Assembly: GCA_036245525.1 (NCBI GenBank) | Contig: BTPG01000003.1 | Span: 140,896,120 to 140,960,119 of the forward strand | Length of the DNA: 64,000 bases | Source of the DNA: Semisulcospira habei | Taxonomy: Eukaryota; Mollusca; Gastropoda; Semisulcospiridae | Reading direction: 5' to 3' | In this document: one piece after another, positions 1 to 13,632 of the stretch | How positions within the stretch are numbered: position 1 is the stretch's first letter | Layout: each line of letters starts with the position of its first letter | Program-made: the position numbers and the translations under genes | Notes under the pieces: generated by a model | What the model was told of the DNA's origin: nothing | Databases searched by the model: none | What the model saw: the letters and a program-made list of their open reading frames with translations, nothing else

Positions 1-20
1 AGAAATCGAAGTTCTGGCAA

Positions 21-120
21 TATACTGACGAGCAAAAGAAATGTAACAATTTTGGAATCATCAGAAACCAGTGTTTTCGATGATTTCAAAAATGTGGCAT
101 TTCTTTTGCTCGTCAGTATA
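21..120. repeat. HP7 hairpin element, copy 1
   Basis: Imperfect palindrome of about 100 bp. It begins TATACTGACGAGCAAAAGAA and ends with the inverse, TTCTTTTGCTCGTCAGTATA. The arms are about 44 bp with a few mismatches. Two more copies lie at 26443-26549 and 61765-61872, so it is a dispersed family. Confidence 0.8.
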
Positions 121-258
121 GTTTCCTGTCCCCGACTTAGAGTGTCAATAAAATATAGGGCCCAATATCCTATTAACGCTCTGAATCAGGGGCACGAAAC
201 TCGCCCCAGAACTTTGATTCCCTTCCCCTGTGGTTGCAGTCTATAAGGGTTGAATTGG

Positions 259-339
259 TTAACTCATTCGAGGCGTACTGCATACAGATATGCGGCAAAT
301 AGCTTCGTATATGTATGCGGCACGTTACAAATGAGTTCA
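259..339. repeat. HP6-like element, degraded
   Basis: Starts TTAACTCATTCGAGGCG and ends near ATGAGTTCAA. The start matches the TTAACTCATTCAAGGCG terminus of the intact HP6 copy at 59747-59863. The internal arms are decayed and the right-hand TTAA has become TTCA. Confidence 0.5.
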
Positions 340-454
340 ACAAAGTAGTGAATGCAGCTCCATGCAACGAAGACGTAGTTCTGCGTCGTTAGCGATAAGA
401 AATGGAATGCTAAATAGGACATTCCATCAAACAAAAAATCCATCAACGCAAATA

Positions 455-890
455 AATCCGGAATGGATGCTGCTGTTGTCGATATTGTTGTTGTCGTTGT
501 TGTTTCTGTTATTGTTGTTGTTGCTGTTGAGCAGGAGGAAGAAGAGGAGAAGGAAAACTCAAAGGAAGACGATGATGCTGTTGCTGTTTTGTTATTGTTG
601 TTGGTGTTGTTGTTGCTGCTGCTGTGGTGATTTTTGTTTGTTTTTGTTTCAGTTGCTTCTGCTGTTTTTGTCCCAGAACTGTAGTGATTTTTGTTTGTTT
701 TTGTTTCAGTTGCTGCTGCTGTTTTTGGTGTTGTTTTGTGGTTGTCGTTCTTGAGAAAGAGGAAGATAAGAACTACGATGACGACGGCGGCAATGCTTTT
801 TCTGCCGATGCTGATGATGAAGATGACGATGGCAAGGATGACAAGATCATTGTAAGCTTGAAAGGAGAGCTGTTTTCGGACCGTTAGGAC
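455..890. repeat. Low-complexity TTG/CTG and GAY-rich tract
   Basis: Pyrimidine-rich TTG/CTG repeats are followed by purine-rich GAY repeats. A segment of about 48 bp containing TTTTTGTTTGTTTTTGTTTC occurs twice (about 625-672 and 683-730). Open frames here encode only Leu/Cys/Phe runs and are composition artefacts. No gene is seen in 360-1130. Confidence 0.6.
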
Positions 891-1132
891 AGTTCCGTGA
901 GGAGCGTTCGATGTTGTAGAAAGTAAATCAATCGTGGACAGACAAAAGCCCGCCTACGTGGCAAACAAGTGCAGAGTGTCCGGCCATGGTCAGTCAGCAT
1001 TAGTTTTTCTCAGTATTCCTCCTCCTCTTCTCGAACGCGTTTCTCAGTATAAAGTCTTTCAAGCCTGGGACCGATGTTCAGAAATGTGTGAGGCGTCCTG
1101 TGGGGAAAACATATTGGTTGCAGGAGATGCCT

Positions 1133-1229
1133 CATAGACTATGATAGTTCAAGGGTAGCACCAGATTAGCTTGGCGCCCTGAGGGCGCCAAGATAATCTG
1201 GTGGTACCCTTGAACTATCATGGTCTATG
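1133..1229. repeat. HP2 hairpin element, copy 1
   Basis: Palindrome with arms of about 45 bp containing GATAGTTCAAGGGTAGCACC and a GGCGCC-type centre. The outer flanks resemble other HP2 copies (CAGGAGATG on the left, GCCGGGCCAGGATGAAATGA on the right), but clear TTAA ends are gone. Confidence 0.75.
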
Positions 1230-1610
1230 ACCTCATGTTACGAGCCGGGCCAGGATGAAATGAGTCAGTCGTTGATTCTACAGTATATGCTGATAAACTA
1301 CATCAGACAAAGTGAAGTCGCTCAATGATGAGGTATATGGTGGGGGCCACGTAGGCCTGCCTGGCGCCGTGAAAACCAGCTGTCGATACTGGTATTGCTC
1401 TAAATGATGAAATTCTGCCATTTGGGACCTGTGCTGTGCAGTTTGCAATTCAGTTCGGGAGACAAATCGACCGTGATAGAGTTGATACTGGTACCATGTT
1501 GTACCATTTGCGATCCGTGATATATTGCAATGAGCGATTATCTTCCTTGTTTTGTTTTTTTTAGTTTGGTTTATTTTGAATAAGTTTTGGGCGTGTCTGT
1601 ATGTTTCTTG

Positions 1611-1673
1611 TCTGTGTGTGTGTGTGTGTTTGTGCGTGTTTGTGTGTGTGTGTGTGATGGTGTGTGTGTGTGT

Positions 1674-1754
<81 letters not shown>
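1611..1754. repeat. (GT)n microsatellite, left part
   Basis: Long GT tract with a few interruptions. It stops exactly where the solo LTR begins and resumes at 2677. The two halves were probably one array before the insertion. Confidence 0.9.
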
Positions 1755-1760
<6 letters not shown>

Positions 1761-2676
1761 GTGTTGAGTCGTGGTCGTAGTATGATATCACACCAGACGC
1801 ACGTACGTAAGGTTCTTTTAAAGAAACTTCACTCAGCTGCAACCCGTCACACGTGACTTAAGGATGTAGACCACACTGGAGTAACAGTTCCAACAATATT
1901 TTACTGCAGCGATGCGATCTCCACACAATGCGTTCACAATTGCACCAACACTGATACAATGTCTCCTCTGCAAAATGTCTACACTTTGACACAATGCGTC
2001 TCTCATACAATGTACATCACCATACACTGCATAACTCCGTCACTGACAATGAACCACGATACCTTGCGTAGCTCTCTCAATGTCAATGTGCTTACGATAC
2101 ACTACAATTGTACAACTGAACAATGTACCGACGCTGTTACATTGCAATTCTACAACTGAACAATGTACACACGCGCTTCTAAACAGTCTTATATAGTATC
2201 AAGCCTTACAGAATAATCTAGCAAATTCATACAACACAACCAATCAGAAAAGAATACTTAACCAAAACTCATAAATATTAATGAAAAAGAATACACAAAA
2301 ATGGTCTACAAAAATCTGGCTGCTATTTCCAGCCCCTATTTTGGGAAATCCCGGCGGTATAATGACGTCACACAAAGTACGCCAGACAGTTCACGACCTT
2401 GCTTCTCTGGAAATTAAACGACTCTTCGTAATACATACTGGCTGCTAACTTCACGCGCACAGAAAACAATGGTGATTACTCGAGCGATTTTTAGACTCTT
2501 CGGGATTCAATTACGTGTATCAAAAGACAATGAATTCCGCTCTCTGTGCGAACGATAACGAATCTTACTAAAAAGGTATGTGATTCGTAATCATGATAGC
2601 TCAAATAAATATCGGATCGTTTTCTACGATTAATGCATTCATGCTCTCACAGAACAGCACAACCACAATCGTAACA
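1755..2676. mobile_element. Solo LTR of a Ty3/gypsy-type retrotransposon
   Basis: This 922-bp segment is homologous along its length to the LTR at 62014-62898. It begins TGTTACGTG and ends ATCGTAACA, giving the 7-bp terminal inverted repeat TGTTACG/CGTAACA expected of an LTR. The 5-bp sequence GTGTG lies immediately on each side (1750-1754 and 2677-2681), consistent with a target duplication, although the target is itself GT repeat. No internal coding region is present, so it is a solo LTR, presumably left by LTR-LTR recombination. It is close in length to the 885-bp copy. Orientation relative to the element is inferred from the linked copy at 62014, whose pol gene runs on the minus strand. 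Confidence 0.85.
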
Positions 2677-2880
<204 letters not shown>

Positions 2881-3359
2881 GACTCCTTGCCCTGTGTCTA
2901 CGAGCGTGACTATGCCATCCCCGATATCCTACCCACTCACCAATTTGCTAAAAATGAAACATGACCTTTAACATCAGTCGTTGATTACACGGAACACAAT
3001 GGGCTTCCTGGCCTTATGCCCACGCATTGCGATTCATGTCATAACGCACAACTCGCTGGACGTCTCTCCAATATTCAATGGGTCGTCTCCAGGGGCTTTA
3101 GTCCTGGGGTAATGTGTTTGGGTTTAATGCACTTTTACTTTTTACACCGCTCGAACTGTGTGGTTGCTTCTCTTTGCAGAACACCGACCATATGCAAGCG
3201 GTACAGGCCCTCATGCGCCCGCTGCAGAGTGTGGGGGCTCATGAGGCCCTATGCCGTACGCCGGGTCTCTTTAAATATGTTCCTCGGCAGGAAAAAACAG
3301 CCGTGTGTTAATTACACAATGAGATGGGCGGTATTAGTGTCTTTGTGACTACACGCGGA
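2881..3359. other. Non-coding stretch with a degraded HP1 hairpin
   Basis: No gene is seen. At 3191-3255 an HP1-like palindrome survives (GGCCCTCATGCGCCCGC ... GGGGGCTCATGAGGCC) with several mismatches. Confidence 0.5.
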
Positions 3360-3575
3360 TTAACCATCTTCACTGCCCAGAAAAAGTCCAATTGCAAGAG
3401 ACATAGATCCTCATGAGCCCCCGCCATTGCGGGGGCTCATGAGGGTCTATGCCTCTTGCTGAGACGATGCAGCTGGTATCCATGTTTGTTGGGCCGGACG
3501 GTTTTGAGTTTTGGTTGTTAAATGAACAAACTTTCAGAAACAAAAATGTACGTACAGTGGCAGGGAGGGGGTTAA
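3360..3575. mobile_element. HP1 element, near full length
   Basis: 216 bp bounded by TTAACCATCTTCACTGCC on the left and GGCAGGGAGGGGGTTAA on the right, which are imperfect terminal inverted repeats. An internal hairpin (3394-3459) has 31-bp arms of the type GCAAGAGRCATAGATCCTCA around a GCCCCCGC/GCGGGGGC centre. It is too small to encode a protein. A TTAA-target MITE is the best description. Confidence 0.75.
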
Positions 3576-3841
3576 GCCTGAAACGTAAAACTGCGTGTCA
3601 TTGATTGTTTGTTTTTTCTGCGAATGTGAGAAGAAAAAGAAGGCATGTCAAACACCAAATCAGGAAAATTCTCATAATTATCGTTGTTTATTATTACCAT
3701 TATTATCATTACCATTAGTACCATACTAACATTAATAAAACATTAGTATTACCATTATTATCATTAACATTATTACCATATTAACACTAATATAACACTA
3801 GTATTACCATTATTATCATTATTTTTATCGCACTCTTGTAA

Positions 3842-3885
<44 letters not shown>

Positions 3886-4790
3886 TGATGATGATGATGA
3901 TGATGATGATTGTTATGAATAAATGTTTATTCTCGTATGTGTTTTGGTTTTGCGGCTCTAGCTAGCCACACATTGTGAAATGTACGACATACATTTTGTA
4001 AATATATTTTAGCCATCTTTAATTATATTATTCACATCCTGCGATATGTCAAATATCGGCTTACTGCCTACACATTGTATGTGCTAAATGTGCTTTAGCA
4101 CGTCCATTGTTTTGTTACAACCGATATTTTCGGTGTTTTACATTGAATAGTTCGCGTTTCCCAAAAGTGGAATTGTTGGCTTTTGTCATTATAAAACATC
4201 TTTTTTGTCCCCACGTGAAAGTAAAATAAATAAATAAATAAATAAACAAATAAATAATAACCAAGTAAAGAAAGAACGAATGAATAAATGAATGAATGAT
4301 CATTCGTTCATTCATTCATTCATTCATTCATCTCATGAACAAATCCATCAATTAAAAAAAATTAAAATAATTAAAATCATGGACAAGAAAGAATTAAACT
4401 TTATTATGATGTGATCCGAATCCATTTTGAACAGCAGACCTCAAAATATAACACATCAAACGGGTTTACCGTTAAATTTTAAAAGAAAGAAGTATGAATC
4501 ACACTTTCCGTGAAGAGTGTATTGCGCATTTTCATCCAGTGACCAGTCACTGAAAATACTGGCCAGACACACCACGCCGGAAGTGTTCACGATCAAAATA
4601 TGTGCCGTTACGCCTACTTAGTTGAAGAATCCGACAGCAGAAATTTGTGGCTTAATTCGGGGGAAAACACATTTAAATAATATGCCTTGTGGGGTTCTTT
4701 TGTAAGAGAAAATAAACGCCTACAACGCAATCAAGCCTACATCCTCTTGACAGTCTCACTGCCAGTGGACAGGAATTCTGTTTCTTAAGT
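3576..4790. other. AT-rich intergenic stretch with simple repeats
   Basis: Contains ATTATTACCATTATTATCAT-type imperfect repeats (3680-3830), (TAA)n then (TGA)n (3845-3910), (AAAT)n (4215-4260), and GAAT/ATTC repeats meeting head-on at 4275-4332 to form a small palindrome. No coding potential is recognised. Confidence 0.6.
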
Positions 4791-4852
4791 CCTCGTCAAT
4801 TCAACGCCCAAAGAGTCTGAGTCGTCGCCGAGACATGGATACAAAGTGGTTC

Positions 4853-4919
4853 CAGCAAGTCGCATAGATCCTCATGAGCACCGCAACTGCGGGGGCTCAT
4901 GAGGATCTATGAATCTTGC
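4853..4919. repeat. HP1 hairpin
   Basis: Palindrome with arms GCATAGATCCTCATGAGC / GCTCATGAGGATCTATG. The right outer part ends CTCGGCAGTGAAGAGTTTAA near 4964, like other HP1 elements. The left outer part (TTCAACGCCCAAAGAG) matches the copy at 57769. Confidence 0.75.
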
Positions 4920-4960
4920 ATTTGGGTGGTGTTCACCTTTTCTCGGCAGTGAAGAGTTTA

Positions 4961-5160
4961 ACCCTCTCACTGCTATGGACGGGGATTCTGTGTTGTTTCA
5001 GATTGACAGATCCGTCAACTAATTCCTCTGCAATGATGTAAATTGTACTACAGGAGGTAAAGATTCTCATGAGCCCCTCGGACTTTTAGACCTATGGGAA
5101 TATATGCCTCTTGCGGTTGTCTGGTCTTTCTTCCGTCTCTGCAGTCATAGGGTTTACTTT
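4961..5160. repeat. Degraded HP1 element
   Basis: Begins TTTAACCCTCTCACTGC and ends CTGCAGTCATAGGGTTTA. The hairpin core (5055-5115) has lost one arm. It abuts the preceding HP1 copy, so two elements sit back to back. Confidence 0.55.
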
Positions 5161-5661
5161 AAAAACAAAAGGAAATCCGCAAGGAAAGTAAAAGAAAAAA
5201 TGGTAATCTTAGGTACTTGGGTGCAGTTATAAGAGAAAAACACCTTCGGATTAGTCACATCGCCATATGCTTCTTGTGTTGTACAAAATAATTTCAGCAT
5301 ATGTCAGACAAAACTTAGCCACCAATTTGTTTGTTGTATTTTGTTGTTTTTGTTTTTTGTTTGTTTACGAGACAGCTATTTGGCAAAGCGGAATGCGGAA
5401 AGCCCGTCAAATTGCATAAGTTTTATAACCTAATCTTTCTGTGACAAAACTTCCAGATTTCGAATAAAGACAGTTTCCGCCTCTTTTTAAAAAGATCAAT
5501 ATTCGAGATAAAACTGCAGACCTGAAACTCACTGCCAAGCATGTAAAAATGTAAATAAATGCCAAAACAAAGAAAGAAACACGCTTAAAAGGATAGCTAA
5601 CCAGAGTTTCTTATTCTTTTATTTTTCCTATTTTCCTGTTTCTTATTGTTCGATATCAAAT
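5161..5661. other. Intergenic, nothing recognised
   Basis: AT-rich sequence with T and A runs. I see no open frame, hairpin or repeat I can assign. Confidence 0.5.
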
Positions 5662-5864
5662 TTAACCCATTCGCTGCCGAGAAAATGGGAGCACCACCCA
5701 ACTGCAAGAGGTATAGATCCTCATGAGCCCCCGCAGTTGCGGGGGCTCATGAGGATCTATGCCTCTTGCTGAAACCACTGTGTACTCATGTTCTTTTGAC
5801 GGCTGTGGTTCTTAGACGTTGAATTTACAACACGATCTTCGTCCACTGGTACTGAAGTTGTTAA
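5662..5864. mobile_element. HP1 element, near full length
   Basis: Bounded by TTAACCCATTCGCTGCCGAG and a decayed right end (CACTGGTACTGAAGTTGTTAA). The internal hairpin at 5704-5769 has virtually perfect arms, GCAAGAGGTATAGATCCTCA pairing with the CTCATGAGGATCTATGCC side. About 203 bp, no coding capacity. Confidence 0.75.
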
Positions 5865-6173
5865 ATAGAGACATTTGTGGTCAAAAGATTTTGTCCCGCA
5901 GGTTTACGCTTGCCAGCAATTCTATAAAACTGTTTATACCAGACGACGCTAATACTGAGTGAAAAAACAAAAAACCAACTTACAGCTGTGTAAATAGAAC
6001 TTCTTTAGGACATCTTTTCAAGAACTAATCGCGTACAGACATGAAGTTAGACCTGGATTCAACCCCGCCCACTACCATCTGACTGTGTTTCTGAATTTTT
6101 TTTTGTTTTGGTTTAATTCAGTCAACGCCAAAGAATACCGGCCATCTAAGGGTGATGGAAGCAGAGAGATTTC
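5865..6173. other. Intergenic, nothing recognised
   Basis: No gene, hairpin or assignable repeat seen. Confidence 0.5.
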
Positions 6174-6240
6174 AGCAAGAGGCATAGATCCTCATGAGCC
6201 CCCGCAATTGCAGGGGCTCATGAGGATCTATACCTCCTGC
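6174..6240. repeat. HP1 hairpin
   Basis: Arms GCAAGAGGCATAGATCCTCA / TGAGGATCTATACCTCCTGC around CCCGCAATTGCAGGG. The element probably ends at CAATGAAAGGATTAAG (about 6284). Readthrough in one frame gives the peptide GIDPHEPPQLQGLMRIY, the same peptide type found inside the GPCR pseudogene at 24438. Confidence 0.75.
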
Positions 6241-6316
6241 AGTTGCGTAGCGTTAAATTTTGCTCCGCAATGAAAGGATTAAGGCTTAAAATCGTTCTCC
6301 GATGTTTGTCGTGGCT

Positions 6317-8445
<2,129 letters not shown>

Positions 8446-8737
8446 ACACAATTTCAGTTTTACTGGCACGCCCACCATCGCTCTAAGTAGATGACTTGTT
8501 GTACCACTGACGAAAGCTTAAGATGATCAGCGCACCTAAATATCCTCTGGGATATCTTTGACCGTGGCCTGCAGGAAATTCACCTGATATGAGCATGTTC
8601 CCAGGTGTCAAGGTAAAGAAATGCCGAAATAAACATCCGTTTTGCCTTTGGTACAGCGAACAAACAACATTGGAAGCGATCATTTTCCCCCTGTTGTCGT
8701 ACGTAAATAATAATATGATTCGTGGGCTTTTCTTGTC
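8446..8737. other. Intergenic, nothing recognised
   Basis: No gene or assignable repeat seen between the LINE and the HP2 element. Confidence 0.5.
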
Positions 8738-8951
8738 TTAACTCATTGTGCCCGAGGTACGAACTACCCACATTTTGGAGTTATCCTCTGAGGACTGCAT
8801 TAAAATTCAGGAGACAGATCGACCATGATAGTTCAAGGGTGGTGGCAGAATAGCTTGGCGCCTATAGGCGCCAAGTTATTCTGCCACCACCCTTGAACTA
8901 TCATAGTCGAGCCATATCTTGCCGTGGTGTGTCGCGGGCAGAATGAGTTAA
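8738..8951. mobile_element. HP2 element, full length
   Basis: 214 bp bounded by TTAACTCATTGTGCCCG and CGCGGGCAGAATGAGTTAA, which are imperfect inverted ends with TTAA on both sides. Central hairpin at about 8818-8912 with GACCATGATAGTTCAAGGGT arms and a CTATAG centre. Non-coding. Confidence 0.8.
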
Positions 8952-9667
8952 GGTGTAAGTACTGACATGCACTGTGATTTCAAATCCACGAAAATGCTTT
9001 AGGAATGACTTCTTTACGTTCCCTATGGTCCCAGCCCTTCACTAGACACAATGCCTCCCCTGCCCAATCTCTCCTAACATTCTTTATTATCGTTTAAAGT
9101 ACGTAAGTATGCACTTGTATTTTTGTGTTTTGACAAGAGAGTATTTACTCTCTGCATCCTTAAAACCAAGCGCGTGTGTTCAGGGTTACGAACAAACACG
9201 GATTAGAAAAGGCCAGCCATTTTTGCATCAACAGTCAAATTGAGACTGATCTGCGCTCGCGGCGGGTTTTGATTATACACCGTCACACTAAACACAGCCT
9301 CATGCCATAACATTTGTTTTTCAAATCGTTTACGGCCATTGGCACTGATTAAAAAATGGAAAAAAAAAAAAAAAAAAAAAAAAAAAAACAACCAAAAAAC
9401 AAAAACCGGGCAGGGTGCCAAATGACATTTTCTTTAGTATTGGCATCGTTCTGGTAATGCTTTCTGCACCCATTAATTGAACATCCAAGCTCTGCGTTTT
9501 TAGCTAGCCTGTTTTAAATGACTATAGTAGGCAATCCAAATTTGTGGGCAGGCTCACAAAAGGTATATTGAAACTGTACTGGGATGATTAATATTCCACT
9601 ATAATTCGTTAATTTACATCGCCGTTTCATAAAATAATTATAAAATTAGTATGTGCCAGCTCCCATA
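8952..9667. other. Intergenic, poly(A) run
   Basis: Contains an uninterrupted run of about 29 A (9360-9388). No gene or mobile element is identified. Confidence 0.5.
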
Positions 9668-9738
9668 GGATGGCTAAATTGCCTCGCTATTACATTCTTT
9701 ATGAAAAAAAATGTAATAGCGAGGCAATTTAGCCATCC
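9668..9738. repeat. Hairpin with perfect 30-bp arms, single copy
   Basis: GGATGGCTAAATTGCCTCGC continuing to TACATT, then an 11-nt spacer and the exact inverse ending GCGAGGCAATTTAGCCATCC. No second copy is seen in this window. Confidence 0.75.
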
Positions 9739-9917
9739 CAGTGGACAAAACTTATTGCAAATACCGTCTAAATTAATGAGTTGTCCGGGCGGTTATTGTT
9801 CATAAGCGGTGGAAAAGAGACGGTTGGGTTCATTTAAAGTTCAGTTTTCACAAGTATAATTCGTAGCATTTTCTGCGCATTTTAATGGGAGCTGGCTGAT
9901 GGGTTGCACGTGGAAAC

Positions 9918-10139
<222 letters not shown>

Positions 10140-10200
10140 GCTGGTCTGAGAATTTGGACCTTACGGCTGTAGGCTGTAATGTCCAACTTTACAGACTAGC
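10140..10200. repeat. HP9 hairpin, degraded
   Basis: GCTGGTCTGAGAATTTGGAC ... GTCCAACTTTACAGACTAGC around TACGGCTGTAGGCTGTA. The related copy is at 38568-38626. Confidence 0.55.
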
Positions 10201-10596
10201 ACATAATTTACCCTACGGATCTGAAAGCACAGCAGCCTGGTACGGAGCAATACCAGTCCGGCACTAATGTACACACGCACACACGATCGCACATCTTCAA
10301 GACCTTTAGGGTTGGGAATGCGCGGGGAGGGTGGGGGGGGGGAGAGGGGCATGTTGGATATACAAAGCATTGCCTGCACAATCTGCGCTAATATACCCTT
10401 AGAAAATGTTTTGGTTTTCATGTTGGTCTACTCAAAGAGAGGTAACCCGTTCTCGCTCAGACTGCGGACGACAAATTCTCTGTTCACTCCCCTGATGCAG
10501 AGAGGGCAGATCAATGCGTCACCCGTGCACGGCAGCCGCCTCCAAGAGTTACTTCCCTTGCTTCGAACGTCAAAGTTGCACACGTTACTCAGTACC

Positions 10597-10656
10597 ACCC
10601 AGTAAACAAAAAGCCCTCGGACCCACGTAAACCCGAGGACTTTTGCTTACTGGGTA
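10597..10656. repeat. Short inverted repeat
   Basis: ACCCAGTAAACAAAAAGCCC then CCGAGGACTTTTGCTTACTG, arms of about 24 bp with a few mismatches. A second small inverted pair (GACCAAATGCACT / AGTGCATTTGCTC) follows at 10699-10741. Confidence 0.55.
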
Positions 10657-10774
10657 AGACTGGTGGGCTACAGTACGATGTTTTTTTACTCCGCGCTGAG
10701 ACCAAATGCACTAAGTTCAGTACCCAGTGCATTTGCTCTCAGCACTGAATTATTTCAAATGATTGTGATTAATC

Positions 10775-10884
10775 CCCAATGCCAACAAGGTCATCGGGCC
10801 GATGTCGGCCGCTGTTCGCGCGCGCACGGACGTGCGCGGGCCAACGGAGGCCGACGTAGGCCCGATGACCTTGCGCGCAATGGG
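10775..10884. repeat. HP3 hairpin element with 2-bp flanking repeat TC
   Basis: 110-bp palindrome CCCAATGCC ... GGTCATCGGGCCGATGTCGG, centre rich in CGCGCG, inverse ending GCGCGCAATGGG. TC lies on both sides (10773-10774 and 10885-10886), a possible 2-bp target duplication. Confidence 0.75.
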
Positions 10885-11064
10885 TCATTGGTTTTCCCTC
10901 ATTATAGTTTCGAGTTCACTCTTTCTTGAGACATGCCTCATGTCAGTGCGCTTTCCTGCCGGGGCACGTAGTAACAACTCCGTGAGAAATAATATTTAAA
11001 AAAAAAAACTCCCCTTTTGCGATTATTTTAATGGGTGTAAAACTTCCCCATTTTGCCTGTTTGC

Positions 11065-11640
11065 ACGTTTTAAGTCCCTTCTATTTATAGAAGGGACTTT
11101 TTAGGACGGGTCTCGGTGGGGCGAATTTAATAGCATGTCCACGATTACAAAGGCGGGCAGGCTAAACCTCTTACAATTGAAGTAACAAGATACAAATTAC
11201 GTCATGTCTAGTTACGCTAACCTCGCTGCTGAACGTACATTTGGCGCAAAGCGCCGTATGTGCGTATGTATGTATGTGCGTATGTATGTATGTAAACGAG
11301 AGAATCTCCGATATTTCTGTACACACACGCTTCAAACTTGGCGAAATACTTTAGTGGGTGGCTAAGAGATCCTCTGAGCATATTGTAATTGAATGTCTCA
11401 TTGAAGACATAAACAACCGTTTATAGGACGTTGGTTGACCCAGATCATAGTCCGTAATTTTTATCATATTTACTTGAACTTTTGCGGAATAGTTTGGAGA
11501 AAGAATTGGACGTGTTCGTTGGCCAGCTTTGTATCCTTCTTCAGTAAAAATTAATTCTTTTCAGAAAAGAATTAAAACACTAAAAAAAACCTTTACTTCT
11601 AGAGAAAGTCAGACAATGGCCGTGACGTAAAAGTGGCAAC
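11065..11640. repeat. Interspersed repeat R, copy 1
   Basis: About 575 bp alignable by eye to 38675-39350. Shared landmarks are a leading hairpin AAGTCCCTTCTATTTATAGA, the block GGCGCAAAGCGCCGTATG, then a GTATGT-type repeat, GAGCATATTGTAATTGAATG, GGTTGACCCAG and ATAGTTTGGAGAA. No protein frame. At the position where copy 2 has a long (GT)n array, this copy has only a short GTATGTATGT tract. Confidence 0.75.
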
Positions 11641-11743
11641 TCCGTCACCACGCAGACACTGACATAATACTCTAAATATGACGTCATTCTCTCTCTCGCG
11701 CGCGGCTCTCTCTCCCTCTCTCTCACACACACAAACATGCGCG

Positions 11744-11810
11744 CATCTCCAGGAGGAATAGATCCTCATGCGCCCTCCAGGCGCATGAGGATCTACGCCT
11801 CTTGGAGATG
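11744..11810. repeat. HP1 hairpin variant
   Basis: CATCTCCAGGAGGAATAGATC ... GATCTACGCCTCTTGGAGATG, with the centre CATGCGCC/GGCGCATG in place of the usual GAGCCCCC. The outer arms extend further into CATCTCC/GGAGATG than in other copies. Confidence 0.7.
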
Positions 11811-12179
11811 TTTGGAGCGCGCGCGCACGCACGCACTAACACGCACATACACATTGACGCGCTTTCAGAAGAGCATGCAGGTGACCCGTGTACTTATTAT
11901 ATCGTGTAGCTAGGTAAAGTCAACCTGCTTTCACACAAATTATAGCAAGACTGAAATTGCACCGTGAAGTTCTAGTTTTGTCACCATTTTCTGAAGCCTA
12001 TGAAGCGAAAGTAAAACGCATACCACGTAAAATATAAAGTGACGTAAAAACCAAAACTTACGTCATGACAAATGACTTTTGACAAATCAATGACGCGTAT
12101 GTAGTCCTGCGCCCCTTTAGAAGTCACTGACGCATTGGCAGATCTGCGAGACTTTTTCACTAGGAGATAATTCAACATC

Positions 12180-12440
12180 AGAATAAGAATAAGAATAAGA
12201 GTACTTTATTGTCTCTAAAAGAGAAAATCGTCTCACCTCAGCTGCAACTCGCAATCACACACACTCACACAACAGTTTACAAATAATTTTTGTATGTGTG
12301 GGAGGTTAAATCCGTCGTACATAGCTTTGTATTGCAAGAGGCTAATAGAGAAAAGTGTGTGAAAAGGGGGGATAATCTTAATTGCGCTGTCCAGCCACAA
12401 AAACAACGCATGCTGGGTACCAGTTTCGGTCAAGGTGCAA
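12180..12440 (-). mobile_element. LINE 3'-end fragment (minus strand)
   Basis: On the minus strand the sequence ends CTCTTTTAGAGACAATAAAG followed by a short (TTATTC)n tail at 12180-12202. That is the 3' end structure of CR1/L2-like non-LTR elements. No RT domain remains, so the call rests on the tail only. Confidence 0.4.
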
Positions 12441-12489
12441 TCATAGTTCTGGGCCCAAATGCGATAGGGGGCAGTTTATGCATTTAGCA

Positions 12490-13531
12490 CATTATTTTAC
12501 AAGTTAAACGACCAAACTCTGTCCATCAGCCTCACTAACTCCGTAAACAGACGTCCTCTGGCCCACGACGGCCGCACTGGGCCCGCGCGGCACAGCTGTC
12601 GTAGGCCCTAAGACGTTTTGCTGCTGGGGAAGCCGATGATGCCTCAGGGGAAGCGACTCGTGTACGCGAAAGCCACCAACTGCGCAGAACTTAAAAGAAA
12701 CAAGTCATTTGTTATGAACGGTGACAAACGTTCGGCATAAATTAATGTCATGCCATTGTATTTGCATGTGAACTCATTCAACTCTGACACACAACATCAG
12801 GAAAACAATCGTTTTAAGGTTGTATATTATACCTATATTTTTTAATTGAAAACTGCCGCTTATAGGGTTTTTTGAGAGCCTTATTGAGTCTGGAGGCTAT
12901 TGCCACCCTGAAAGACCCATGGTCCCGGGCATATTTGTAAGTTTGAGCCTTTTGCGTGACCTACCCCTTGAGCGAAAACACGCAAAATAGCTGATTTCAG
13001 AACACAATAAAAATTTATCGAATAGTGTGTTAAAATGATAAAGAAACATTTCGGTCACTTCATAAAGTATGTTAGTATTAAAAAGTGTGTTCTGATAATT
13101 GGAATTCTAAGTGCAATCGAGAAAAGTTTATGTTGTAAATTCGCAAATTGCCCGGATGTTATCAATAACATTAGAAGTGTTTGCAATGTTGGGCAATTGC
13201 TCAGGCCCTTTTTATTCGTTAAAGTCGTACTTTATGTTATAAGTATCACATTGATTAAGAAGAAAATATGGGGTCCCGCACAAAATTTGGCACTTTGGGT
13301 CGTTTTCGAGTGCGTATTCAATAAGGGATACAAGCGATGTCTGACTTCCGCCAGATCATATCTCCGCCGTAGCCGGTCACAAGCACGCATGAGAAAGAAG
13401 GGAAAACGACTATTTTCAACCTACAAGGGAAAACCTACGCCCAAACTGTTGCAAACTACGCCCAAACTGCTATTATAGTCCTCGATCACTATTTGTGACA
13501 GTAAACTGGAACAAACAACAACGGCAGATAC
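12490..13531. other. Intergenic, nothing recognised
   Basis: A weak GC-rich inverted repeat lies at about 12553-12606 (GGCCCACGACGGCC ... GTCGTAGGCC). No gene is identified. A frame at 13035-13478 has no family resemblance. Confidence 0.45.
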
Positions 13532-13632
13532 GGGATGAAAACGTTTATCTATAAGTAATTAAATGCACGTGCTTTGCTTATAGATAAACGTTTTCATCCC
13601 GTTTCTATAAGTAATTAAATGCACGTGCTTTG
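13532..13632. repeat. Inverted repeat with interleaved direct repeat
   Basis: GGGATGAAAACGTTTATCTA (13532) is inverted as TAGATAAACGTTTTCATCCC (ending 13600). The 28-bp direct repeat CTATAAGTAATTAAATGCAC..., ending GTGCTTTG, occurs at 13549-13576 and 13605-13632. The second copy leads straight into the retroposon that follows. Confidence 0.8.

Noticed and set aside
1552..1856. Open frames of Val-Cys or Thr-His repeats over (GT)n/(CA)n arrays, here and at 2593, 9848, 21542, 22779, 27447, 38821, 43718 and 56457
   Set aside because: Dinucleotide arrays are open in several frames by composition. No domain, start context or splice evidence.
4115..4315. Small frames over (AAAT)n and (GAAT)n repeats
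   Set aside because: Simple-repeat translation only.
12553..12606. Degraded HP3 copy
   Set aside because: GC-rich inverted repeat, but the CCCAATGCGC ends and the GGGCCGACGTCGG core are missing. Too weak to assign.
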